This document shows, in pieces, positions 7,178 through 16,198 of a DNA stretch of 59,326 nt (the first letter of the stretch is position 1; each line of letters starts with the position of its first letter). A program made the position numbers and the translations under genes. Location of the stretch: assembly GCF_001816145.1 (NCBI RefSeq), contig NZ_MDZB01000100.1, positions 1 to 59,326 on the forward strand, given 5' to 3'. Origin of the DNA: Hymenobacter lapidarius (GTDB lineage Bacteria; Bacteroidota; Bacteroidia; Cytophagales; Hymenobacteraceae). The notes beneath the pieces were generated by a model. It saw only the letters and a list, made by a program, of their open reading frames with translations. It was not told the DNA's origin and searched no databases.

Positions 7178-9381
7178 TAGTTGGCTACCTCGCTGATGAA
7201 CTTGATGCGCACCAGCCGCAGCTCCTCCTCGCTGAACTCGTCGCCCAGCTCCTTCATGGCCACGGCAATGTTGTCCGTAGTGGCCGACATGAAATAGTCG
7301 TAGATTTCTTCCTGGCGGTCTTCCTCCACCATTTCGTTGAGGTAATAGCCGATGTTCAGGCGGGTGCCGGAGTAGCAGATGTGCTCAATTTCCTCCATCA
7401 ATTCGGCCATGCTGATGCCCTTGGACGAGGCAATGTCCTCCAGCATCATCTTCTTGTCGATTTGCTGGATGATGTAGATTTTGATTTTTGAGCGGTTCAC
7501 GGCCGACTTCACCACCACGTCCTCGGCGGTTTCGATGTCGTTGTCTTCCACGTACTTCTTGATGGCGGCCACGAACGGCGCGCCAAACTTGCTGGCCTTG
7601 CCCTGGCCCACGCCCGACACGTGCGTAAGGTCGTGCAGGGTGGTGGGGTAAGTGGTGGCCATCTCCTTCAGGCTGGGGTCCTGGAAAAGGACGTAGGGCG
7701 GCAGGTTTTTCTGCTTGGCCACCTGCTTGCGCAGCTCTTTGAGCTGCGTGAACAGGGCTTCGTCGTGCCCGGCGGCTTGTTGTACCTCCTCCTTTTCCTC
7801 GTCGGCCTTCTGCTCCTCGTCGAAGTTGTGGTCCTTCGTGAGGGTGATGGAGCGCGGGTTTTCAATGAAATCAATGCCCTTGTCGGTAATGCGCACCAAG
7901 CCCAGGCTGTCGATATCCTTCTCCAAAAAGCCGTTCAGCAGGCACTGGCGCAGCACCGAGTGCCAGAACTGCGCGTCGCCCAGGGCCTTGCCCTGGCCAT
8001 ACACCGGCAGGGCGTTGTGGGCGTAGCTCTCAATGTGCGGGTTGTTCAGCCCCAGCAACACCTGGCCAATGTGGTTGAGGTTGAAGCGGGCCTCCGTCTG
8101 CACCGTGGCGCGCAGGGCCAGGCCCACGGCAGCTTCGCCCTCGAACCGTTCCTTAGGGTGGCGGCAGTTGTCGCAGAAGCCGCAGTCGGTGTCCAGCTGC
8201 TCGCCGAAGTAGTGCAGTAGCTGCCGGCGGCGGCACACGGCGCTTTCGGCGTAGTTGGTCATCTCGGCCAGCAGTTGGTGGGCGTTGTCGCGCTCGGTGA
8301 CCGGCTTGTCTTTGCTGAATTTTTCCAGCTTCAGAATGTCGTCGTAGCTGTAGAACATCAGGCAGTTGCCTTCCAGGCCGTCGCGGCCGCCGCGGCCGGT
8401 TTCCTGGTAGTAGCCCTCTATGGATTTGGGCGCGTCGAAGTGAATCACGAAGCGCACGTCGGGCTTGTCGATGCCCATGCCGAAGGCAATGGTGGCCACA
8501 ATCACGTCGCACTCCTCATTAAGGAAAGCGTCCTGGTTGTCGATGCGCACCTGCTGGTCCAGCCCGGCGTGGTAGGGGCGGGCGCGCACGTCGTTCACGC
8601 GCAGCAGCTCGGCTATTTCCTCCACTTTCTTGCGGCTGAGGCAGTAAATAATGCCGGCCTTGCCCTTGTGCAGCTTCACGTACTGAATGAGCTGCTTTTT
8701 GGTGTTGTGCTTGGCGCGCACCTCGTAGTAGAGGTTGGTGCGGTTGAAGCTGGTTTTGAAGACGCTGGCGTCGTCCATCTGCAGGTTTTTCTGGATATCC
8801 AGCTGCACTTTGGGCGTGGCCGTGGCCGTAAGGGCGATGATGGGCACGTTGCCGCCCAGGTTGTCGATGATGCCGCGAATCTTGCGGTACTCGGGCCGAA
8901 AATCGTGGCCCCACTCCGAAATGCAGTGGGCCTCGTCGATGGCCACGAAGCTGATGGTTGATTTCAGCAGAAACTCAATGGTGTCGTCCTTGGTCAGGCT
9001 CTCGGGCGCTACGTACAGCAGCCGCACGTCGCCGCTGATAACGTCCCGTTTCACCCGGTTCATTTCCGTCTTGGTCAGCGTCGAATTGTACACCTGCGCA
9101 TTCACCCCAAACGCCCCCAGCTGGTCCACCTGGTTCTTCATCAGGGCGATGAGAGGCGAAATGACAATGGCCGTGCCCGGCAGCACCAGCGCCGGCAGCT
9201 GGTAGCACAGGCTTTTGCCGGCCCCTGTGGGCATGATGACGAACGTGTTGTTCCCGGCCAGGATGTTCTGGATTACCGCCTCCTGGGTGCCCCGAAACTG
9301 GCCGAAGCCAAATACTTCTTTCAGTGTGTGTTTTAACTCGGCGACGAGGGGCGGGGCTTCTTGGAGGGCAGCAGATGGCAT
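7177..9381 (-). CDS. recQ: ATP-dependent DNA helicase RecQ
   Basis: This is a 734-residue 3'-5' DNA helicase for recombination and fork repair. It has the SF2 core with Walker A (GAGKSLCYQLPAL), DEAH box (D149-H152 in IDEAHCISEWGHDFRPEYR), motif VI QETGRGGRDG, the RecQ-Ct zinc site (CRRRQLLHYFGEQ.DTDCGFCDNC), a winged-helix RQC region and an HRDC domain (about 525-610). A further C-terminal helix-turn-helix extension lies at about 630-734. The length is usual for Bacteroidota RecQ. Its stop codon overlaps the end of the GxxExxY cassette. It is divergent from kdsD across about 325 bases. Confidence 0.95.
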   Translation of the reverse strand: MPSAALQEAPPLVAELKHTLKEVFGFGQFRGTQEAVIQNILAGNNTFVIMPTGAGKSLCYQLPALVLPGTAIVISPLIALMKNQVDQLGAFGVNAQVYNSTLTKTEMNRVKRDVISGDVRLLYVAPESLTKDDTIEFLLKSTISFVAIDEAHCISEWGHDFRPEYRKIRGIIDNLGGNVPIIALTATATPKVQLDIQKNLQMDDASVFKTSFNRTNLYYEVRAKHNTKKQLIQYVKLHKGKAGIIYCLSRKKVEEIAELLRVNDVRARPYHAGLDQQVRIDNQDAFLNEECDVIVATIAFGMGIDKPDVRFVIHFDAPKSIEGYYQETGRGGRDGLEGNCLMFYSYDDILKLEKFSKDKPVTERDNAHQLLAEMTNYAESAVCRRRQLLHYFGEQLDTDCGFCDNCRHPKERFEGEAAVGLALRATVQTEARFNLNHIGQVLLGLNNPHIESYAHNALPVYGQGKALGDAQFWHSVLRQCLLNGFLEKDIDSLGLVRITDKGIDFIENPRSITLTKDHNFDEEQKADEEKEEVQQAAGHDEALFTQLKELRKQVAKQKNLPPYVLFQDPSLKEMATTYPTTLHDLTHVSGVGQGKASKFGAPFVAAIKKYVEDNDIETAEDVVVKSAVNRSKIKIYIIQQIDKKMMLEDIASSKGISMAELMEEIEHICYSGTRLNIGYYLNEMVEEDRQEEIYDYFMSATTDNIAVAMKELGDEFSEEELRLVRIKFISEVAN

Positions 9382-9706
9382 AGGACGTAAGCTCAGGTGG
9401 CAGGCAGGCAGATGGCCCGGTTCTTAACGAAGATAAGCACTAGCCTAGTTTTCCGACGTAAAAAAATGGTGTTTTTCGTGAATTGTGGAAAACAATTCAG
9501 TCACACTAAATCGCGAGTATTTCGCTCAAGGGGAAGCAAAAGGTAGCTGAATAGCCTCATTGCGGGAGCGTGCCAGTAATAGACGATTCTGAGACTGGCG
9601 GTCGCGCCTGGTCAGCTTTGCGCTGATGCCGGGCTGCAGCATGCGCGCCGGGAGTGGGGCTTAGGTTCTTTTCCGCAATTTTGTAGCTCCATTTTCTGCT
9701 TCGCTC
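9382..9706. other. Intergenic region between divergent recQ and kdsD
   Basis: About 325 bases with no convincing gene. It should hold both promoters. A weak CAATTTTG, similar to TAnnTTTG, lies near 9676-9683, about 25 bases before kdsD. No strong hairpin is seen. Confidence 0.4.
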
Positions 9707-10726
9707 ATGCCTGCTTCCGCTCAATTTACAGACCCCTCCCTTGCTGGCCCGGCCCCGGCTTCTGCCGATGTGCTCGCCATTGCCCGCCAGGTGCTGCACG
9801 CCGAAGCCGCCGCCCTGCACGACGTGGCCGATGCCCTTGCTGCCACCCCTGATTTTGTGAGCTGCGTGCAGGCCATTCTGCAACTCAAGGGCCGCGTGGT
9901 GGTCACGGGCATTGGCAAAAGCGCCCACATTGCCGGTAAAATAGTAGCCACACTCAACAGTACCGGCACGCCGGCCCTGTTCATGCACGCCGCCGACGCC
10001 ATTCACGGCGACCTGGGCATGATTCAGCCCGAAGACTTCGTGGTGGCCATCAGCAAGAGTGGCGACACGCCCGAAATAAAGGTGCTGGTGCCGCTGCTGC
10101 GCCGCAAGGGCGTGCCGCTGGCCGCGCTGGTGAGCAACGCCGATTCCTACCTCGGCCAGCAGGCCACCTACATTCTGCACGCCCCGGTAACGAAGGAGGC
10201 CTGCCCTAACAACTTGGCTCCCACTACCAGTACCACCGCGGCCCTGGCCCTGGGCGATGCCCTAGCCGTGTGCCTGCTCGAAAGCCGCCAGTTTACGGCC
10301 GCTGATTTTGCCCGCCTGCACCCCGGCGGCACCCTCGGCAAGCGCCTCTACCTGAAAGTGGGCGACCTGAGCCGCCAGAACCAGCGCCCCCAGGTAACAG
10401 AAGATTCCCCGCTAAAGGAAGTGCTGCTGGAAATATCCGGCAAGCGCCTCGGTGCCACCGCTGTGCTCGACGCTGCCGGCCAGCTTGCCGGCATCATCAC
10501 CGATGGCGACCTGCGCCGCATGCTCGGCAGCTTTTCTGAGTTGGAAAAGCTGAAGGCCCGGGATATTCTCACGCCTCACCCCGCCACTATCGACGTGGAG
10601 GATTTTGCCGCCGAGGCCTTGGCGCGGATGCAGCAGCGCAACATCACCCAACTGGTGGTAACGGAAGACGGACAGTTTGCCGGCTTCATTCACTTGCACG
10701 ATTTACTGCGGGAAGGGCTGGTTTAG
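9707..10726 (+). CDS. kdsD: D-arabinose-5-phosphate isomerase, KpsF/GutQ family
   Basis: This enzyme interconverts ribulose-5-phosphate and arabinose-5-phosphate, the first step toward Kdo for lipopolysaccharide. It has a SIS domain (about 45-185; VVTGIGKSAHIAGKIVATLNSTGTPALFMHAADAIHGDLGM is covered by 65-105, with SKSGDTPE following) and two CBS domains (about 215-335; TDGDLRRML and the second near FAGFIHLHDLL). The 339-residue length fits the family. No other Kdo gene is adjacent, so the pathway link rests on the family alone. Confidence 0.88.
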   Translation: MPASAQFTDPSLAGPAPASADVLAIARQVLHAEAAALHDVADALAATPDFVSCVQAILQLKGRVVVTGIGKSAHIAGKIVATLNSTGTPALFMHAADAIHGDLGMIQPEDFVVAISKSGDTPEIKVLVPLLRRKGVPLAALVSNADSYLGQQATYILHAPVTKEACPNNLAPTTSTTAALALGDALAVCLLESRQFTAADFARLHPGGTLGKRLYLKVGDLSRQNQRPQVTEDSPLKEVLLEISGKRLGATAVLDAAGQLAGIITDGDLRRMLGSFSELEKLKARDILTPHPATIDVEDFAAEALARMQQRNITQLVVTEDGQFAGFIHLHDLLREGLV

Positions 10727-10810
10727 GGCGTATGTTGCAGCGCAACCTCCGGGCAGCCGGTGGGCCACCGCTTCCGCCTTAGATTTAAGCCACCGCTTAC
10801 CTTTACCGAT

Positions 10811-11893
10811 ATGAATTCCACCTACCTCATTGTAATGGCCGGCGGTATTGGCAGCCGATTCTGGCCCTTCAGCCGCACCCATCACCCCAAGCAGTTTCAT
10901 GACGTGCTGGGTACGGGGCGGTCTATGCTCCAGCTTACCGTGGACCGGTTTGCCGGCGTTTGCCCGCCCGAAAACGTGTTTGTGGTCACGAACCGCGACT
11001 ATACTGACTTGGTGCACGAGCACCTGCCCGAGCTGCCGCTGGACCGGATTCTGGGCGAGCCCATTGGCCGGAACACGGCGCCTTGCATTGCCTACGCCAG
11101 CTATCGTATTGCCAAGCGCGACCCCCAGGCCACTATTATCGTGACCCCGGCCGACCACGCCGTGCTGCGCGAAGACGAGTTCCGTCGCCTCATTGGCGTT
11201 GCCGTGGACGCGGCCCAGGCCAGCGACGTGCTCATCACGCTCGGCATTCAGCCCTCGCGGCCCGATACCGGCTACGGCTATATTCAGTACATGGACGACC
11301 AGTCCTTGCCCGGTGGGCAGCTGCACAAGGTCAAAACCTTTACCGAAAAGCCAAATCTGGAACTGGCCCGCATGTTCGTCGAGAGCGGGGACTTTCTCTG
11401 GAATTCCGGCCTGTTTGTGTGGCGTGCCGAGGTTATCATCGCCGCCTTTCGTCACTACCTGAGCGACATTGCCGAGGTATTCGAAGAAGGTGCCGCCATG
11501 CTCGGTACGCCGCAGGAAGAAGCATTTATCAGCCAGGCTTACTCGCGCTGCCGCAACATCAGCATCGACTACGGGATAATGGAAAAGGCTGACAACGTGT
11601 ACGTACTGCCCGCCGACTTCGGCTGGAGCGACGTGGGCACCTGGGACTCCCTGCACCGCATCGGCCAGCGCGACGAGAATGAAAATGTGGTTAGCGGCGA
11701 CGTGCTGCTCTACGACACCAGCGGCTGCGTCATCAAAACCCCCCCCGAGCGCCTCGTAGTGGTGCAGGGCCTGGAAGACTACATCGTGGCCGAGTACGAC
11801 AACGTGCTGCTCATTTGCAAGCGCAGTGAGGAGCAGCGCGTGAAGGACTTCGTGGCCGATGTGAAGGCGAAGAAGGGCGCGGGGTATAACTAG
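10811..11893 (+). CDS. Mannose-1-phosphate guanylyltransferase
   Basis: This enzyme makes GDP-mannose from mannose-1-phosphate and GTP for glycans. It is a 360-residue nucleotidyltransferase without the isomerase domain of bifunctional ManC/AlgA. The signature loop is IVMAGGIGSRFWPFSR followed by HPKQF. Also present are GRNTAPCIAY, VTPADH, the TFTEKPN loop and a FGWSDVGTWDSL motif near residue 275. ATG at 10811 starts the protein directly before the nucleotide-binding strand. It lies 84 bases after kdsD and may be co-transcribed. Confidence 0.9.
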   Translation: MNSTYLIVMAGGIGSRFWPFSRTHHPKQFHDVLGTGRSMLQLTVDRFAGVCPPENVFVVTNRDYTDLVHEHLPELPLDRILGEPIGRNTAPCIAYASYRIAKRDPQATIIVTPADHAVLREDEFRRLIGVAVDAAQASDVLITLGIQPSRPDTGYGYIQYMDDQSLPGGQLHKVKTFTEKPNLELARMFVESGDFLWNSGLFVWRAEVIIAAFRHYLSDIAEVFEEGAAMLGTPQEEAFISQAYSRCRNISIDYGIMEKADNVYVLPADFGWSDVGTWDSLHRIGQRDENENVVSGDVLLYDTSGCVIKTPPERLVVVQGLEDYIVAEYDNVLLICKRSEEQRVKDFVADVKAKKGAGYN

Positions 11894-11904
11894 CGGCCAA
11901 AAAC

Positions 11905-11938
11905 CTCACCCCCAGCCCCTCTCCAAAAGAGAGGGGAG
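11905..11938. repeat. Short dispersed hairpin repeat
   Basis: CCCCTCTC (11916-11923) pairs perfectly with GAGAGGGG (11929-11936) around a five-base CAAAA loop, preceded by CCTCACCCCCAG. It lies right after the guanylyltransferase stop and looks like a palindromic intergenic repeat. Confidence 0.6.
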
Positions 11939-11953
11939 CCTGAGACATAGTAA

Positions 11954-11987
11954 TAAAAAAAGCCTGCTGAACAGCAGGCTTTTTTTG
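11954..11987. terminator. Bidirectional intrinsic terminator
   Basis: AGCCTGCT (11961-11968), a GAAC loop and AGCAGGCT (11973-11980) form a perfect 8-bp stem, flanked by an A-tract and a T-tract. It serves the guanylyltransferase gene (+) and the small gene at 12006 (-). Confidence 0.88.
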
Positions 11988-12005
11988 TGGGCATTTTGGC
12001 GATGG

Positions 12006-12263
12006 CTATGACTTCGGGGTCTTGTAAACGCTGAGCGAAATAGCTATAATCAAGCCGATTGAAGCGGCTTTGAGGAAGAGTAATTGCTGGTCAAGCTGCT
12101 GGCCGCGAGCCCGCACTTTGGAAAGCGCTGCCTGGGAACCTCCGGTTGCAAGCAACTTCTTTTCGGCAAACTCAGCTTCGTATTTGTAGCTGATTCTGTT
12201 GTTGAACCAACCATACAGGCTCAACAGGAAAAGGCCCGCCAGCAGCCAGCTCAGCTTTCTCAT
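12006..12263 (-). CDS. Small two-helix membrane protein of unknown function
   Basis: This 85-residue protein has an N-terminal hydrophobic helix (about 4-21), a charged middle (EAEFAEKKLLATGGSQAALSKVRARGQQLDQQL) and a second hydrophobic helix (about 62-80, AASIGLIIAISLSVY). It was not recognised as a named family. Its ATG overlaps the rlmB stop (ATGA), so it is translationally coupled to rlmB. The preceding RNA-methyltransferase gene gives no firm clue to function. Confidence 0.65.
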   Translation of the reverse strand: MRKLSWLLAGLFLLSLYGWFNNRISYKYEAEFAEKKLLATGGSQAALSKVRARGQQLDQQLLFLKAASIGLIIAISLSVYKTPKS

Positions 12264-13327
12264 TTGCCTGAAGAAACCCGCTGCCGGGCCACCTCAAACA
12301 GCATGATGCCAGCCGCCACGCTCACGTTCAGACTCTGAATCTGGCCGCTCATGGGCACTTTGAGCTTCACATCGGCCAGGTTCAGCAGGTCCGGCGAAAT
12401 GCCGTCTTCTTCCGAGCCCATGAGCACGGCTACCGGGCCGGTGAAATCCACTTCGGCGGCGCCCACGGCTTCGTCGGCTTTCTCGGTACAGGCCACCACG
12501 GTCACGCCGGACTGCTGCAGAAATCGGATGGTTTCGTGCAGGTTGTTTTCGCGGCACACGGGCAGAATGTTCAGCGCGCCCGCCGACGTTTTCAAGGCGT
12601 CGCCGTTGATTTGGGCGGCGCCGCGGCCGGGCACTACGATGGCCTGCACGCCCAGGCACTCGGCGGTGCGGGCAATGGCGCCGAAGTTGCGCACGTCGGT
12701 AATGCGGTCCAGCAGCAGCAAAAACGGCACTTTGCCTTCCTCAAACAAACCGGACACGATGCTGTCGAGCGGCGCGTAGTCAATGGGCGACACGAAGGCC
12801 ACCGCGCCCTGGTGGTTTTTGCGGGTCAGGTTGTCGAGCTTCTCCACGGGCACCAGCTGCACCTGGATGCCGGCCGCGCGGGCGGCAGCCGAAATGTCCG
12901 TCACGAGGCTGTTTTTGGTACCGCGCAACAGAAAAATTTTCTCCAGGGTACGGCCCGCGTTCAGCGCTTCCTGAATCGGGCGCAGGCCAAACAGCATGTC
13001 GATGCTGGCGGCCTGGGCCGGGCGGTTTTCGTAGCGGGGGCGGTCGTTGCCGCCGCGCTCGCCGCCTTCATTGCTGCGCTCGCGGTAGGGGGAACGGCTT
13101 TCGCCCCGGTCCGAGCGGCCGGTGCGGTCGCCGGCGGCTTCGTCGCGGTTGTCGCTGCCGCCGCGGCCTTTGGGGCGGGCGGGGCGGTCGTCAAACTCGC
13201 TGCCGCTGCGCTCGGGGCGGAACTGCTTGGGGGTGACGGGGCGGTTGTCGCCGTCGTAGAAGCGGCGGCCGGCTACCGGGCGCGCGGGACGTTCGGGCCG
13301 GTCAGGGCGGTCGGTGGGGTTCTCCAT
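12260..13327 (-). CDS. rlmB: 23S rRNA 2'-O-methyltransferase, TrmH/RlmB family
   Basis: This is a SpoU-type methyltransferase, most likely modifying G2251 of 23S rRNA. The first 105 residues are disordered and rich in Arg, Asp, Gly and Pro (RPDRPERPARP). Next come the substrate-binding domain (IDMLFGLRPIQEALNAGR) and the SPOUT catalytic domain with LLDRITDVRNFGAIARTAE, VLMGSEEDGIS and PMSGQIQSLNVSVAA, the knotted SAM-binding motifs. The long tail at the start is unusual for RlmB in general. The gene overlaps the GWxTD gene by 55 bases upstream and the small membrane gene by 4 bases downstream. Confidence 0.88.
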   Translation of the reverse strand: MENPTDRPDRPERPARPVAGRRFYDGDNRPVTPKQFRPERSGSEFDDRPARPKGRGGSDNRDEAAGDRTGRSDRGESRSPYRERSNEGGERGGNDRPRYENRPAQAASIDMLFGLRPIQEALNAGRTLEKIFLLRGTKNSLVTDISAAARAAGIQVQLVPVEKLDNLTRKNHQGAVAFVSPIDYAPLDSIVSGLFEEGKVPFLLLLDRITDVRNFGAIARTAECLGVQAIVVPGRGAAQINGDALKTSAGALNILPVCRENNLHETIRFLQQSGVTVVACTEKADEAVGAAEVDFTGPVAVLMGSEEDGISPDLLNLADVKLKVPMSGQIQSLNVSVAAGIMLFEVARQRVSSGK

Positions 13328-14556
13328 TTTTCAACGGCGGCATACCAGAGCAATTCGTACTCGGGCCGGCGCACCAATTCGTAGTAATCAGGCGCAAAGG
13401 TACTAGGCCGGGGGCGGAAGGTGTAGGTGACGGGCCCGCCGTTTACGCCGCCTTCGGAATAAAACCACCGTTCCTCGCCGGTAAAGAGGCGCCGCACGCT
13501 GGGCGGCGGCCCCAGCACCACGTACAGCAGGCCGCGGTCGGTGAGCCAGCCGGCCTTGTGGGCGGCAAACAAGCGGTTGGCGGCCGTTACGCGGCCGTAG
13601 TAGCGGCGTATCAGTTCTTTGCCCAGGCTTTGGTTGCCCTGGGCAATGTCGAGCCAGAATTTATCCACGGCGCGCTTCGGGTCGGCCGCGTTGGTGAGGC
13701 GCTGGCGCTCCTGGCTGGTGGTGAGGTAGCGCAGCGGCTCAATCAGCTCGGCGGCGGTGGTCAGGGCCGGGTAGTCATTGTCTGCTACCATCACCGCCAG
13801 CGGGCCGGACAGGGCTGCGCCCGCCCCGCCCACGCGCAGGCTGTACAAGCCCGGCTCATCGAAACGCAACGGCTCGCCCGGGCGGGTAGTGGCGGAGTCC
13901 AGCACGGGCAGCACCGCCGGTCCGCCGGGCGCCGCGTTGGAGCGGCTCATGGGTGGCAGGGCCGCCACCTGGCTCACCGCGTAGCGTTTCCAGCGCACGG
14001 GCTGGTAGAGGCCGAAATGGTCCACGCCAAAGGGTTCGCCGGCTTGCACGTAGCGTCGCAGCAGGGGCTGGCCGAGGGAGTCGATGAGCACGAACGGGCG
14101 CGTCAGCAGGGCGTCGGTGAGGCGCAGCCAGGCCGTGGTGGTGGGTTCCTGGTAGTCTTCTTTGGCATCAACGGGGCTGGTGCGCAACTCCAGCACGGCC
14201 CCGCGCGGCAGGCGCGCCGCCGCCACGCAGAAGCTGAGCCGGGTGGCCTCCGTTTCGGGGCGCGGGTGCTGCTGGCGGCGCGGCACGCTGTCCTGCCACA
14301 GCGGCACCTTGGCTTCGTAGCTGGGCCACACCGTGAGCTGCAGCGCGTGGCCGGGGCCCAGGCGGGCGGGCGCGGGCAGCCGCAGGTAGAAGCGCAGGCT
14401 GTCGCCCTCGCGGCGCGTGTCCACTTCCAGGCGCGGGCCGTCGCGGTACAGGCCGGCGTAGTCAGGGCGCGGTGCGGGGGGAGCAAAGGCGCACAGCAGC
14501 GGCAGCAGCCAGCCGAGGCGGACCCAAAAGGGCGAACAGTAGGGGAGGCGTGGCAC
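13273..14556 (-). CDS. GWxTD domain-containing protein
   Basis: This is an exported protein of about 427 residues and unproven role. The C-terminal GWxTD domain includes KAGWLTDRGLLYVVLGPPP, a WFYSEGGVNGGPVTYTFRPRP stretch and a final tyrosine-rich part (YYELVRRPEYELLWY). The N-terminal half is a beta-rich region. A hydrophobic segment (WVRLGWLLPLLCAFA) fits a signal peptide if translation begins at the GTG at 14556. The open frame extends further upstream to 14715, but that part looks non-coding. The start is therefore tentative. Confidence 0.7.
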   Translation of the reverse strand: MPRLPYCSPFWVRLGWLLPLLCAFAPPAPRPDYAGLYRDGPRLEVDTRREGDSLRFYLRLPAPARLGPGHALQLTVWPSYEAKVPLWQDSVPRRQQHPRPETEATRLSFCVAAARLPRGAVLELRTSPVDAKEDYQEPTTTAWLRLTDALLTRPFVLIDSLGQPLLRRYVQAGEPFGVDHFGLYQPVRWKRYAVSQVAALPPMSRSNAAPGGPAVLPVLDSATTRPGEPLRFDEPGLYSLRVGGAGAALSGPLAVMVADNDYPALTTAAELIEPLRYLTTSQERQRLTNAADPKRAVDKFWLDIAQGNQSLGKELIRRYYGRVTAANRLFAAHKAGWLTDRGLLYVVLGPPPSVRRLFTGEERWFYSEGGVNGGPVTYTFRPRPSTFAPDYYELVRRPEYELLWYAAVEKWRTPPTALTGPNVPRAR

Positions 14557-14944
14557 GATGAAGACGAAATTGTAAAGTCCTTTTTTTCTAACGAAGAAAA
14601 CGCATGAAACGGCTGCAGGAGATGAATGAAGCGGGGAAGTGACAGGAAAAAAGCGCCCGCCGGGCCTTTTGAAAAGTGCCACAATGGTAAAAATAGTACT
14701 GCCGCGCAGCATCACCTGCGTGCTGATAACCAGTAGCTTTAGCCCGTGGTTGCCACCAGATTGGTAGCGCCGCCGCGCAGTTCCTGGTAATTGACGCTAT
14801 GATATGAAGGTGCTTGCTGGGTCTGCCGTTGGTCGGCTTCAGCTCTGGTTATTGCGTGCTGTCAATAATGCGTGCTGTCAATAAGATAATAACATCACAA
14901 CTATCCTTCCGCGTGCATTCGCCAACCCTCTCCCCCTTTCTGCC
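14557..14944. other. Intergenic region between GWxTD gene and lipoprotein cluster, with a 16-bp tandem duplication
   Basis: No gene is supported here. The clearest feature is a perfect head-to-tail 16-bp duplication, TGCGTGCTGTCAATAA at 14853-14868 and 14869-14884, upstream of the first lipoprotein. A TACAATTTCG box on the minus strand near 14570 could belong to the GWxTD gene. Confidence 0.5.
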
Positions 14945-15496
14945 ATGAAACTCTGCCTGTTCCTCGGCCTGGCCGCCCTGCTGGCCACCAGCGCCTGCAA
15001 GAAAGACGACTTTGATCTCGACGGCTTGGTGCCCGCGACGCAGTCTGGAAAGGACACCGGCGACTTCTTACTCAACGGCCAGCCCTATCGGCCGGGCCGG
15101 GGTAGCGCGTATCCCGGCCCAGCAGTGGGCGCCATTTGGTCCAACATCAGGGGCGGACGGAAGATTACGGTAGTAATGGGGCGCAAGTTTGACCGGGATG
15201 ATACCGGCATCAACATCGTGCTGCCGCGCATCACCGGCCCGGCCGTGTTCACCATCACCGACGGCGTCAGCCCCGTGGTCATCACCGGCAACCGGTCGTA
15301 CATCATCTACGGCATTACGCAACCGAGTCCGGCGCGGCAATTCCTCACCGGCCCCGCGGCCGTGGGCCGGGTTGAAGTCACGCGCTACGACACGGTGGCG
15401 CGCGTGGTGTCGGGCACGTTCGAGGCCATGCTGCGCGAATTCCAAGGGCCGGATTCAGTGGTCATCACCAAAGGCCGTTTCGATTGCAAATTTTAG
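14945..15496 (+). CDS. Tandem lipoprotein paralogue 1
   Basis: This 183-residue predicted lipoprotein has the signal LAALLATSACKKDDF, with the lipobox Cys at residue 18. The mature part is beta-rich and ends in VVITKGRFDCKF. It shares its 5' leader and the signal-peptide DNA with paralogue 2, and the GRFD ending with both others, but the middle is quite different. The family is not recognised beyond small Bacteroidota lipoproteins of DUF6252-like appearance. It should be anchored in the envelope. Confidence 0.75.
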   Translation: MKLCLFLGLAALLATSACKKDDFDLDGLVPATQSGKDTGDFLLNGQPYRPGRGSAYPGPAVGAIWSNIRGGRKITVVMGRKFDRDDTGINIVLPRITGPAVFTITDGVSPVVITGNRSYIIYGITQPSPARQFLTGPAAVGRVEVTRYDTVARVVSGTFEAMLREFQGPDSVVITKGRFDCKF

Positions 15497-15527
15497 TTTC
15501 TCTATTGACCCTCTCCCCCTTTCTGCC

Positions 15528-16079
15528 ATGAAACCCTACCTGTTCATCAGCCTGGCCGCCCTGCTGGCCACCAGCGCTTGCAAGAAAGACGAAATTGATG
15601 CGCTGCCCAAGGCCACGCAGGAGGGCAAGAACACGGCCGGCTGCCTCGTCAACGGCGAAGGGTTTGTGGCCGCCGAGTCGGGCGGTAGCTTGCTGAGCAA
15701 CCCCACTCCGGCCTTAGCGGGAGGCTTCTACGAGGACAGCCTTTATTACTTAACCTTGGCTGGTAAAACAAGCAGAGGAAAGACGCGCATCCGCTTGTTT
15801 TTTCGCTCACAATCGCCCGGCACTTACTTGTTCAATCAAACCACTCCCAACTTGGACCGAGCGGGGTTGCGCTACACCCTTGGGTATGCCGCCTGCGAGT
15901 TTTCAGACACCAAGGAATTTTATATCACAAACGCTCAGCACACGGGGCAAGTAGTGTTGACCCGGGCCGACCTGAGCCGTGGCATCACGGCCGGCACGTT
16001 CGAGTTCACGGCGGCCAGCACGTTCGACCCGCGCAAAACCATCACCGTCACCAAAGGCCGCTTCGACCGCCGGCAGTAA
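15528..16079 (+). CDS. Tandem lipoprotein paralogue 2
   Basis: This 183-residue predicted lipoprotein (LISLAALLATSACKKDE type signal) is very similar to paralogue 3 at both ends: KDEIDALPKATQ.GKNT, CLVNGEGFVAAESGGSLL and the end GTFEFTAASTFDPRK. The central part of about 80 residues is different. It starts 31 bases after paralogue 1. The same CCCTCTCCCCCTTTCTGCC leader precedes the ATG in both, which indicates a local duplication. Confidence 0.75.
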   Translation: MKPYLFISLAALLATSACKKDEIDALPKATQEGKNTAGCLVNGEGFVAAESGGSLLSNPTPALAGGFYEDSLYYLTLAGKTSRGKTRIRLFFRSQSPGTYLFNQTTPNLDRAGLRYTLGYAACEFSDTKEFYITNAQHTGQVVLTRADLSRGITAGTFEFTAASTFDPRKTITVTKGRFDRRQ

Positions 16080-16198
16080 AGAGCCCCTTGTCCTCCGTTG
16101 CCAAGTGGCTGCCAATAACGAGCGCCATCACAATATAGTAGCACTAAACTTTCTTGGTTCTCCCCGTGCATTTCATTTGTCCTTTTCCACTCCCCGCC

